DNA of 64,000 nt from NCBI RefSeq assembly GCF_050947875.1, contig NC_134570.1, positions 226,905,265-226,969,264 on the forward strand, given 5' to 3'. The notes below the pieces were generated by a model. The model was not told the origin of the DNA. It did not search any database and saw nothing but the letters and a program-made list of their open reading frames with translations. Origin of the DNA: Dermacentor variabilis (lineage: Eukaryota > Arthropoda > Arachnida > Ixodida > Ixodidae). Both the position numbers and the translations under genes were made by a program. Below are positions 33,326-43,212 of this stretch, piece after piece. Every line of letters begins with the position of its first letter. Position 1 is the first letter of the stretch.

Positions 33326-35870
33326 GCTCTTTCAGTGCTACTCAAATCTGGGAAACGGCACGCTAACGCCAGCTGCCTTCCTCGGTCTCCTGTTGAGACT
33401 GCACTGCATGACGACGACGATGCTGCTTTTCTAGGCATGGTAGATACTGTCGCCGTTCCATGCCAGCAACGCGAAGAGGCAGGACTGGTTCCTTTTATTG
33501 ATTCCTTAGAGGAAAGAACAAACAGCTTGCCGAGGTTATTAGACTGAGTGCTGCTTTCATTTTGCTTGTGCCATGAAGTTCTCTATAAAAAAACTTTTCA
33601 CTTAGTGGCAGCAGCTACTTACTCGTCAGTCCCGCATCTCTTTGAGACGAAGTCCTACATGCCTGTCACAACAAGTCGACCGCTGGTCAATTGAGCTACA
33701 CCTGCACATTGTCAACAATTAGGCTAATGTACTACTGGCCGAGACTTGCGGCGGTCGTGGAATGTTACATCCAGACATGCCTGGATTGCCAGCTCCGCAA
33801 AGCCCCACTTGTCAAGCCAGCTGGACTGTTGCATCCTGTCCAAATACCACAAGTGCCGTTCGCACAAATCGACATGGACCTTTTAGGTCTATTTCCAATG
33901 TCTACTGCTGGCAATAGATGGACAATTGTCGTCGCAGATTATCTTACTCGATACGCCGAAACAGGTGCTCTCCAAAGGGGAACAGCAGCCAAGGCAGCAC
34001 GATTTTTCATCAAAGCCGTTGTCCTAAGGCATGGCACTCCCGCAAGGGTCATAACATACAGAGGTACTGCGTTCACGGCCACACTTCTGGATGCCGTTTC
34101 GTGACTAAGTGGTACCACTCACTGAAAGACAACAGCTTATCATCCCCAAACCAGTGGGCTAACAGAACGTTTGAACAAGACTCTGGCAGCCATGAGGAGT
34201 ACGTACATCAATGTACACTACAAGAACTAGGACAAGATTTTACATTATGTTACATTTGCATATACAGTCGAACCCGGCTATATCGAGCTTGCCAAAAAAT
34301 GCCTATCAGTTCGATATAGAGCATGATTCGATATAAGCCTGCTAAATAATTGTATGTCATAAAAGCACATACCATTTATAAAATCACTTTATTGATGAAA
34401 CTAGCTTAGTTTCGCACGAAATAGTCCTGCATTTTCTTCTGCTTGGGCAATTTCGCTGCGTGCGACGCATGCACTTTTCCACTTTGTTTAAGAAGTCGGA
34501 GCAGCTGAGGCCGCAACATTCCGCATTCGCGCAGAAGCACCGGACTAGTGCGAGCACACCAATCACTTTGGAGGATGTGGGCCAAAGACGGTCGTTGCTG
34601 TCCTCATTGTGCCCACTTTCACTTGTGCTCGGCACGATGTCGGCAATGTAGTCTTTGTTTCCGGGATCTCCCGTGGTCGCGACACCGTCATTTGCACTCA
34701 CAAACTTGTCCACCATTGATTCGTCAACAGCTTCCGGAAATTCTGACAGCTCGCTCCAAACTTCGGCAACACCGGCAACGGCTTCGTCGCATTAATCAGA
34801 ATTTACAGTCATCATCGAGCACGCGGAAGTCGGTACGGCTGAAGCTATTTCGGATGAACCACTCGTACACGGCCGTGCATACGTGTCGGGCACCATGGGC
34901 ACCGGGTCGCGAGTTAGGCCGCTTTAGCCCTAATTTCCCCCTTCAAGATCGTGCCGAGAGTGCACCTCGGAATCTTGTACGTTGCGGGGACATCTGACTT
35001 CTCACCGCATTCGACCCGATTTATGATTTCGAGCTTCACGACGAAAGGCGAATTCTGCCGCTTCATCACAGCAACACTGCGAGAGAAGGCGCACAAGGCA
35101 CACACAATGAACCAGAAAAGTAGCGAGACAACTTGCACTTTCGCCATCTTGCACGACGAGGGCACAAGAGCCTCTGATTGGCTGTGTGAGCAAGCGCTGC
35201 GGGCGGGCCAGGATCATTTTTTGCAGGGGGGCGTGTCGGCGACTCCGAGGTAGCGCGGTCACGTAGGGAGAGCAGTTGGATAGAGCCGCGCCGCTGGGTT
35301 TTCCCGCCACCGCGAGGGAAAGCCAACTTCCGGGGGCACTTTCCGCTGCTTGACGTTCTATATATCGGGAGTCGCTAGTAGTTTTGTTCGATGTAAGCGT
35401 AATTTTTGCTATATATACTCATTGTAACTATACCATGACCAGAAATTGTTCGATATATGGAATAATTCGATGTAAACGGGTTCGACTGTAACATGGCTCA
35501 CCAAGAGACAACACGCGTGACACCTTTCAAACTCGTTTACGGCCGCAAGGTAACAACAATGTTGGCCGTAATGCTGCCACACGAGTGTGGTGACGACGAG
35601 ACTGGTGCCAAGGAGTTTACACAACTAGCAGAGGAAGCCAGGCAGCTTGCACGTTTGCGAATCCAAGCACAACAGGACTACGATACCATACACTACAATC
35701 TTCGGCACAGATCCGTCACGTACAACGTTGGTGACCACGTGTGGGTCTGGACTCCTATTTGTCAGCGTACACAATTGTGCACTGCGTCAGTGACGTGAGT
35801 TATGAAGTTGTTCCCAACAGTCCTTAGTGCTCCGAACCCCAGTGGCATCTGCCCGAGGTTGTGCATGTGC
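33326..35870 (+). pseudogene. Gypsy integrase half (plus strand), split by a Tigger
   Basis: It starts at the linker after RNase H (LLKSGKRHANASCLPRSPVE). The integrase follows: YYWPRLAAVVECYIQTCLDC, QIDMDLLGLFP and YLTRYAETGALQRGT (frame 33691-34104), with the second catalytic region altered (ITYRGTAFTA, Asp to Tyr). Frame 33918-34319 carries the glutamate region in degraded form. The reading is interrupted at TFAY|NMA by the Tigger at 34265-35488 and then continues with QETTRVTPFKLVYGRKVTTM to about 35870, including YNVGDHVWVW. Very similar to the copy at 62.1-63.3 kb. Confidence 0.8.
34265..35488 (-). mobile_element. Internally deleted Tigger element inserted in gypsy integrase
   Basis: Termini CAGTCGAACCCGGCTATATC (left) and ATGTAAACGGGTTCGACTG (right), with TA duplications at 34263-34264 and 35489-35490. 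Removing the element restores gypsy sequence around GCATA/TAACATGG, direct proof of insertion. On the minus strand it keeps the transposase start (MKRQNSPFVVKLEIINRVEC and YKIPRCTLGTILKGE, a Psq-type helix-turn-helix, ~35056-34930) and an acidic C-terminal piece (34716-34384). The DDE core is deleted. Confidence 0.85.
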
Positions 35871-35889
35871 TTCGTATGAAGCCATCCTT

Positions 35890-36610
35890 TTCCTAATGAC
35901 ACCAACTTTGCACCATCTATGCAGTGCCTGCAGAGCTTCGTGCATCGCAATGATGCTTTGTTTTTTTTAAGAGGAGGGCCAAATTCCACATCCTGTATCA
36001 TTGCTGCGGGTATATGTCAGGCCATGAAAACAACGCTGAGGTAGCCCGCAGGTAGAAAAACAGACAATGAAGTTTCGTTGGCTGTTCATGTGAAGTGCTT
36101 TTATCCATGCTGTACACTGGCTTTCCCATCTCCTACTAGGTCGTGGTAGTATGGCTTGTCATACTTTGGGGAAAAAAATTAAGTTTGACGTTTTTAGGGT
36201 GGTATCTTTCAAGTGGCTGGTCCATTGATCCAAGACCAAAGAGTTCTTTCTGTTTTGGCTGCTCACTTTGCAATCGAGGTAGGTAGAAAAATCTGTGAAC
36301 AATGCGGATGTCATCCTAGCCTTGCAGTTGGCCCAGTAAATGCAAGACGTATGGTCTCACATTTTGAAGCAGCAGGGTTTCTTGTATTGGCCAATGATTC
36401 TTAACTGTACTTTTCCCCATCCATTGGAATTTCAGCAAAACAATACTCCAACCCCCTGCTTAGTGTTTTGGATGCATGTTTCATCTTTAAAACAGGCTTT
36501 TCTCTGACTGCAAAGTATAGAATAGGCTGGCTTAATCTGTGTTGTGTGACTCATATACAGTAATGAGTGAAGACAGGGTGTCCCCATCCAATCGTTCATG
36601 GAGGCCTCGT
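35890..36610. other. No recognised gene; one unexplained ORF
   Basis: A plus-strand frame at 36213-36404 reads QDQRVLSVLAAHFAIEVGRK and then VNARRMVSHFEAAGFLVLAN; it is preceded by a TTTCAAG acceptor-like site. I do not recognise it. The piece at 36085-36130 resembles 32135-32185 (AAGTGCTTTTATCCATGCTGTACAC), in the same orientation. A long T run lies at 36616-36632. Confidence 0.3.
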
Positions 36611-37060
36611 TCACTTTTTTTTTTTTTTTTTCCCACTGCTTACAGTCTTGTAAGGGAGCCTATGCCTCATCTTAAACTGATGGATCAAACCCCCGGTGGC
36701 TTGGAAGGTCTTCATGCCAAGTGAGAGTGTGATGACGACGACCTTTTCACGCAACACCTTGCCGTCGACGTTCATTCCGATCACCATTACTCCCTTAAAA
36801 CATATTATGAGAACTTTCTCAAGCTGCACACGATGTACACTTTTTGGCTCTTGAGCGTTGACTGTGAATGTTGAACATTTTTCTTTATCTGGTCACGATG
36901 ACTGACGATCTTGTACAGGGTAGACAGTGCCGAGCCTAACTCCTTGGCAAAGTTAGTCTTTTCTGCTTTGGATCTTTGTCCACCTTCTGCAGAATGCCTA
37001 GCTTCTCCTTGAATGACAGAGGCTTTCACTTTCGCGACATGATGGCGATGACCAGCACAA
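36611..37060 (-). pseudogene. Tigger transposase N-terminal fragment
   Basis: The minus frames 37029-36805 (KTNFAKELGSALSTLYKIVS, HRDQI) and 36829-36611 (LEKVLIICFKGVMVIGMNVD, then LREKVVVITLSLGM, FKMRHRLPYKTVSS) are the two successive DNA-binding helix-turn-helix domains of CENP-B/Tigger transposases. They overlap in different frames, showing a frameshift. There is no DDE core. It lies head-to-head with the plus-strand Tigger that starts at 37370. Confidence 0.7.
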
Positions 37061-37369
37061 ATGGCCTCTTCCGATTACTGCATGAACCAACTCACACAAG
37101 AACAATGCACAAGACAATCAAATGGTGTGCAAACAAACAGGGAGAGAGTGAGTCAAGCGAGAATCATATTAAAAAAAAATCGAGGTCAGCTCAAAACAGC
37201 ATAGAGGGAAGCGCCTGCCCTCGCCCCTCAGAGAACAACCTGGCAGGCCATGAAAGGCTGGCTGGCACACATCATGCTCTTTCGTGCTTCCCACCATCTG
37301 TGTGGGCTGAACACGGTCCGATCCACTCAACAGGGGGATTAATGGGAGATCACGCAGCCGTGTGATGTA

Positions 37370-39843
37370 CAGTAGATTCTCAGCAATAAGATTGCCCAGC
37401 CCAGCCTATCAACCGCAGACGAAATGGACATGTCCACTAGGTGGACTCTTACAAAATACCTCCCCTGAAGGACACTGTATTAACGTGGTTTAAAGAAGTG
37501 ACTGCAGCCAGCGGGAATATCGACGGTAATGTTCTCCATGATAGAGCCAAGGAGATTGCGCTTTCTTTTGGTGCTGGTGGGTGTCAGCCTTCCAGCGGCT
37601 GGCTCCACCACTTCAAAGCAGGGTGTGGTTTGGCCTTCAAAAGCATCAGTGGCGAAGCAAAAAAGAAAAAGACCAGTCAGTCGTGAGTGATTAGATCGTA
37701 ATTAAATGTTGCCGTCACTCATTGCGGGTTGTCAGCACCGAGATGTGTTTAATGCAGAGGAGGCAGGCCTCTTATTTAGCCTTCAGCCTGAGAAGAGCTG
37801 CTGCCAAGTATGTCAGTGCAGGCAGAAAAGCAAGTTGAGGATCGCCATTCTGTTGTGCTGCAATGCCGACGGATTGGTGAGAATTCAGCTCAGTGTAACG
37901 GGCAAGTATCAGAAGCCCCAATGTTTCAAAGAGGCCTTGAGCCACTTTTTATCCAAGTTCAGAACTGCATTTGAAGTTAAGATCGGCTATTTCAGACGTA
38001 ATTTGCTGCAAAAAGTACTGCAATGCATTCAGCAGAAGCAGAGTTATTGGCAATCAAACAACACCCCCTTTGCAGTGCTTCTGCTCCTTCTTCAATGATT
38101 TGTACTGCGAAGGCTATGGCAGAGTGGGGCACGCCCAGAACGCTCCGCCTGCCGAGCGTCACTGTGACACACAGTTGTAATTTGATTTTGCATGTTCATG
38201 TAGATGCCACTACTTCCGTTCTTGCTGCCTGTGATATGCCAAACATAAGCCAAACACAGTTGTCATCAGCAAGCCGCAGCGTGCTCAGCCAGCGAACTTG
38301 TCGCGGCACCTCGGGGTGGCCGCGGTATCCACGCCAGGTTGCAGACTGCAGCTACATGCAACTCTAGTGCGTATGCGCAGCGTTTGCTTTGTGCACAAAA
38401 AGGCAGGAGTGCGTGCTTGCATGCTTCAGTCTGGCTGTGCTACGGGGTGCTACCAGCTTTGTCCTGCACCAGCTTAGTAGCCACGCCCAGCTTGCACATC
38501 TTGAAGCACTGTTAGTAAGTCTGCCGAGGCGTCTAACCACGAGCAGCTAGGGCTGAGCATGGGCGGGAAAGTGTGCGTGTGGTCTGACGTTAAGTTTTGC
38601 ATGGTTCAAGGCTAGGTGAGTGTTCAAAACAAGTAGAAATTAGCGAGGCCCACCCGCTATAACACCGATAAGCACGGCAGCCAAAGTTTAATTTCTACGC
38701 AGGTGGTCGTGGCTGCGCATGAGCAGATGATAGTCGGCTTCTTTCGAGAGTATGTAATTATTATCAAAATTCAAAAGCAGATTTTCGCTTACTTCAGCCT
38801 GCTTATAAAACTTCATCAATTAGTATACACAGTAACAGTAGGAAGAAGCGCACTGATTTAGACGCCCTTCTGGATTGGTGTAAGCTACTGTGTAAGCTAC
38901 GCTTTTCAAGACCAATAGCAGCCGCGTATGCGAATCTACTGCATTACTAAATAAAGCGTCCAGGAAAGAGTGAGGAGTGAGGAACGCTCTCTTTTTGACA
39001 GGCCTCTGTCGAAAAGAGAGCGTTTGAGAGAAAGGTGACTTCGCGCTCTGGCTTGCAAGCTCCATGTATCATGAACGACTGCAACACTTGGCTAAGATGT
39101 TCACAACATCTTATGCTATTCGCGGACAGTTCTTTTTTTCACCAAACCCGAAGGGTGGTTTGGGCCCCTTTATGTGGGAGAATCACCTGCCCTGAATTTA
39201 CCGAGTAAACAAAAAACATGGATGATAGCAGCCCTGTTTGAAGAGTTACTTGCACTTCTTCACTGAAGCATGTCGAATAAGAACAGAAAGATTGTCCCGA
39301 TTGTTGACCAGCGTGCTGCCACCCCTGGGCAAAGAATGCTTCAATATGTAAAGGTTGTGTTTCTGCCCTTGAATACGATCGGGCTCCTGCAACCGCTCGA
39401 CAGTGGAGTCATCTGGAAACATCGCTTTGAGGGGCTTCCTGTGCGGCGCCTACTGAGATCAGTCGGAATGACAGCAACTTGAAAATAAGCATACTGGAGG
39501 TGCCGTGCTCTTAATTGCCATGGCGCTTGTAGTAGCGCCTTGTCCTGGTCGTCTTTCTTGTGTCTGTCGTTTTGCGCTAAACAAAGCATGCATGGATTCG
39601 CACCAACTAGCCCGCCAATGCATTGTGCTTGGCACCAGGCCACACCAGTTACCATAGCCAAGCAAAAGGACAGAAATTTCTTTCTCTGCAACTAAAATGT
39701 TTGTTTTTGCTCCATTCAACAAAAAGTTTGTGAGTTTCTCTAACTTTAACTCTTCCATTTTTATGTATTTCGGTGATACGAATTTCGGGTTGTACGAATA
39801 TTTTTCGTGACGGCGTGAGATTGGTATCATCTAGATTCTGCTG
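37370..39843 (+). mobile_element. Tigger element with internal insert or scrambling
   Basis: Ends TA|CAGTAGATTCTCAGC (left) and ATCTAGATTCTGCTG|TA (right). Plus-strand transposase pieces: second DNA-binding domain (LKDTVLTWFKEVTAASGNID..., 37441-37686), first catalytic region (VFNAEEAGLLFSLQPEKS, ~37735-37790), then after about 1.2 kb of unrelated sequence the last core part (KTWMIAALFEELLALLH, IVDQRAATP, VVFLPLNTIGLLQPLDSGVI; 39200-39480). The first helix-turn-helix is missing. A SINE-like scrap lies at 39525-39610. Frames are broken several times. Confidence 0.65.
38983..39024. repeat. Strong hairpin, 19-bp arms, 4-nt loop
   Basis: AACGCTCTCTTTTTGACAG (38983-39001) and CTGTCGAAAAGAGAGCGTT (39006-39024) pair at 18 of 19 positions with loop GCCT. 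It lies within the unexplained ~1.2-kb insert of the Tigger element. It has no T run after it and could be the tip of a short inverted-repeat element. Confidence 0.7.
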
Positions 39844-39845
39844 TA

Positions 39846-40590
39846 GCCTGTAATGTGGTGGCCTGGCACCTACAGGTGATCGGCATTCCACGTTGCACCA
39901 GCTTCACTGTCTCTGCCGCCGCTGTGGCCACACTGAGCACATCCGTACGATCTGCAGCACCGCAGCAACGCATTCGTAGCAACCTATGTTTTGTGCTATC
40001 TGCGCAACACATTTCGGCCGCGAAATATTACGAATTTGCATCGCATGTAATTTCGTACCAGCCATGATCATATCAGCAGGATTTTGCTGTACTCTGTTTC
40101 ATGCTAAGCAGGCAATGCTGCAGAAGCTATGCAAGTATCACTCTGTACAATTTCACTGCACCATTGTTTTTGATCTGTGATGCTTTCTGTGAAATTACTA
40201 TAACTCAGAATACTTATAAATTTATAATGTAACCACTCACAGTGCAGGACCTTGTATGCACACAAGAACTTGTTCTTGGGCTGGTTGGTGTCTGTGCTTG
40301 CTATGCTTGGGTATGCACAGTCTTTTTGGACTCATGTATACACTCCCACAGAATTCCATGTACAGTTAAACCTAAATATAACGAAGTCAGTAAAATTGGC
40401 TATTTGTTTCGCTATCCTGTAGCCGACCGATATTCTCGACCTCGTGGGGGCCGAATGATAGTCAGAGAAATTGAGCAGTCCAAAAAATTTGCTCGGCCAA
40501 AAAAAAAAAGAAGAAGTTGTAAGGACTGTGTGGCGGAGACAACCACCGCAAGGCCAAGAGATGGCTCCCCCGGACAGAGCGACATCATCA
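39846..40590. other. Nothing coding; one pogo-like terminus
   Basis: At 40370 a sequence TACAGTTAAACCTAAATATAACGAA looks like the left end of a pogo-type element, and a resembling inverted end (ATATAACTGTA) lies near 48520-48530. Whether they belong together is unknown. Otherwise no supported feature. Confidence 0.35.
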
Positions 40591-40591
40591 T

Positions 40592-40994
40592 CACCGTATC
40601 AGGGTGGTGGCAACAAAGAGTTGTACTTGTTGGAGACTTGGTGTGCACGCTTCCTTCCTGACAAGTGGGGGCTCATCCGGGATTGGAAATGAATAGCATG
40701 AATGTCCCAGAGGAAGTAGTGCAGTACCTCGTCAACCAGACAGACGGTTCGCCCCTCCAGCGGGAACAGGTCGCCTCCCTGCTGCGGCAACAAGTGATGA
40801 CCGCCACCGTGACTACCGCGCTGGTAGGCCCAGGGGTGCCGGTGGCTGTGTCACAGCCACTTGCCGTGACTTGCACGCCATACGTCACAACAGAGCCGCC
40901 GAAGTTCACCGTGTCAGGCTGGTGGGGAGGCCGAGACGAGGCAATAAAGAGTTGTACTTGTTTGAGACATGGTGTGCATGCTTCTTTCCTGACA
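40592..40994 (+). mobile_element. LTR-element scrap with tRNA-Pro type primer site
   Basis: An LTR-like end (…AAAGAGTTGTACTTG…TTCCTGACA, 40592-40663) is followed after two bases by TGGGGGCTCATCCGGGAT (40666-40683), complementary to the 3' end of tRNA-Pro with one mismatch. A start codon at 40689 opens a short Gag-like frame (MNSMNVPEEVVQYLVNQTDG). At 40907-40994 the LTR end is repeated (AATAAAGAGTTGTACTTG…TTCCTGACA). So the piece looks like LTR end, leader, short frame, LTR end: an element with nearly all internal sequence lost. Retroviruses and several gypsy/BEL elements use this primer; no env was seen. Confidence 0.55.
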
Positions 40995-42135
40995 AATTTA
41001 TTAGGTTTAGAGCAGCTTAAAGAAATCTCTTATAATGACCTGTCTCATAATACTTTTGGAGGTGATCAGAGTTGCTTGAATTTTCAAAGGAGTGACATCG
41101 TCTTCGCCGTCTCTGTATGAAGAAACCAGCCAGGTTTCTTCTTACCACTTGACTCTTTGCTAAGGCAGAAAAAAATATGGAGGTGCACTGTCTCCTGGAG
41201 CCATAGAGTTTCATATTAGTATACCTAGAGGCAAATCTGGCGCTGCGATCGTTCAACCATCATGGGAATGATGGGAAGTACAGGCTTCAGATTGGCTTTC
41301 TATTGACTAGCGAACTAGTCTACAAGTATTTTTTTGGCAGTTTTGGTTTCGCTCCAAGTGCAATTGCTATAACCTGCAGTGGGACAGTGCAACGCAAAGC
41401 TCTCTGCCTTTGTACTGTTGCCCGAAGTGGCGACAGAGCGCTGGGCCAGTGACTGGGACGATGTTTGTGTCACGGTGTGGCGTCAAAGCCCTGACGAGAA
41501 AGCGGCGGCATCGTAAACGTTGAAAGAACATGTTTTGAGCGTTTGGACCTTGGTTTGTTAAGTGGGTTAGGTTGGCACTGTAGCGTTACGTGCTTTCCGT
41601 CAGCACTCCGTCCATCGCGCTTATCAAAGCTGAGGTCGAGTTTGCCAGGGTGAACGGGTGCATGTGAACGATGTATGCCGGACCCAAACTATAATCGCAT
41701 GTCGTCACCTTGTCATATCTTTTTATATGTACCCCCCCCCTCGCACCATATCTCCTTGTATATAATAAGCGCATTCTTTAACAGCATCAAACAGTTGGTA
41801 GTTTGCGCTTCGTCCGTCCACGTCCTGTCCTTCCTTAATATCGTGTTTGTAAAACTGAGCGCAATATAACGATGAATCTAAAGCATACAGCATGCAAGGG
41901 GTGATAGGATCTTATCGCACGGAATGTGATGCTGTTCCACTTCGGCGGTCTTTCTCGGTCGCGCGGCATGCAATTTGAGAGGTGCATTCCCAAGTAGCCG
42001 CATATAATTCAACCATTTGACCATCCGCTCAAGTTCCCCATTTATTGTCTCGGTATTTCTTCACGTCGGCAGTGAAATCTTATTATACAGTAGACTTCTG
42101 TTAATTCAACTCCAGTTAATTCAATTTTTGATGAC
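40995..42135. other. No gene; small repeat-like pieces
   Basis: 41220-41330 has the look of a dispersed repeat but no ends were found. 41800-41870 (CTTCGTCCGTCCACGTCCTG...) shares words with the hairpin SINE at 2717-2899. A pogo-like left terminus TA|CAGTAGACTTCTGTTAATTC starts near 42089, without a matching right end. Confidence 0.35.
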
Positions 42136-42138
42136 CTG

Positions 42139-42430
42139 ATGACGCCATTTAGCAGTCACAAATCAATGCAGCGCAGCCGTGATCCGACGCCAAGGCCTAA
42201 CTGCAACGCGAGGCAGAGAACCACCGACCTCGATGTGCTTCTCGACGGCCACGTAGTCACCGCCTTAGTGGACACAGGAGCAGACTACTCTGTCACGAGT
42301 GGACCCATCGCCGCCAAGTTGAAGAAAGTTAAGACTACATGGGAAAGCCCTCAAATTCGGACCACTGGAGTACACCTCATAATGCAGACTGGAATCTGCA
42401 CGGCAAGAATTACCATTTGTGACCGCCGAC
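42139..42430 (+). pseudogene. Gypsy aspartic protease fragment
   Basis: The plus frame reads TTDLDVLLDGHVVTALVDTG, ADYSVTSGPIAAKLKKVKT and IRTTGVHLIMQTGICTARIT. This is a retropepsin with an intact DTGA catalytic motif, which in an active element cleaves the Gag-Pol polyprotein. It is cut near 42430, where an LTR-like sequence in the opposite orientation starts, and has no Gag or RT neighbour. The open frame continues to 42660 only by chance through LTR sequence. Confidence 0.75.
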
Positions 42431-42456
42431 TGGACTTACCCAGCACCTCCACCAGA

Positions 42457-42870
42457 TGTCACGTAGTAGTGACGGTGAAGAAAGCAGCAAAACTGGGAAT
42501 GACGAAACTAGAATTTTATTGGGCGAATTTGTGCCCTCAAAAACAAGCTACACTCAAAGAACGGCGACAGCGGCGAACACAGTCGGCAGTCGGCGAAAAT
42601 CTGATCAGCAGATCAAGCGTGTCGGCTTTTATACATCAGTCATCGAAGGTTCCAGAGTAATCGCTGGTGCCTGCATGTCTTTCAGAAAGTTCTACCCATT
42701 CACGTCACGCATATATGAAATCAGATTACACAATGTTCAGTGGCAACAAACAGCAAAAAGAACCATCGATAGCATTCTATAAACTTCCGATACGTGCAGG
42801 CATGTCCCGCGCTGACGATAACATTTGTTAGACGGTCAAAGACCATTACCCGAAAGAGACAAACATATCA
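42457..42870 (-). repeat. Gypsy LTR, minus orientation
   Basis: Read on the minus strand it has a TATA box (GTATAAAAGCC, ~42634-42624), a polyadenylation signal CCAATAAAA (~42521-42513) about 110 bp later, and ends ...TACGTGACA at 42457, the usual -CA. The sequence after it (CTGGTGGAGGTGCTGGG, 42454-42438) would be the leader and primer site. The 42717-42840 part is about 80% identical by eye to 19254-19375. The 5' limit is uncertain. Confidence 0.6.
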
Positions 42871-43212
42871 ATACTTAGCAGACATGATCGTTAGCGCGCA
42901 TTGTACGCAGGTTGCTCGTCAACTCAAAATGGCCAGACCTGGTGAGGGGCCCTTTAAACAAAGGTGAGCATCTGCAATCATGTCAGGCAGATGACCTATC
43001 GTGGTAATTCCTTACATTTACACTTTGTTCTCTTAACTCTTCCTACCAAGGGGAAAATAGGTGTTTTTTGTAGGTTACGCCAGATTTTTTTTTTTTCTAC
43101 AGGAACTAGTGCACTCAATATTTTATGTAACACATAAACAAAAGGCAGAATGAATGCACTTTTCATGCATAAAAATTTTATTAACGAGATTGTGTGTCAC
43201 AAGAAAGATATA

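Noticed and set aside
40592..40994. An endogenous retrovirus
   Set aside because: The primer site is retrovirus-like, but no protease, RT or envelope sequence is present; LTR-retrotransposon scrap is all that can be said.
42430..42660. Extension of the protease ORF
   Set aside because: Beyond about 42430 the frame runs through LTR sequence that reads on the opposite strand; only the protease part is real.
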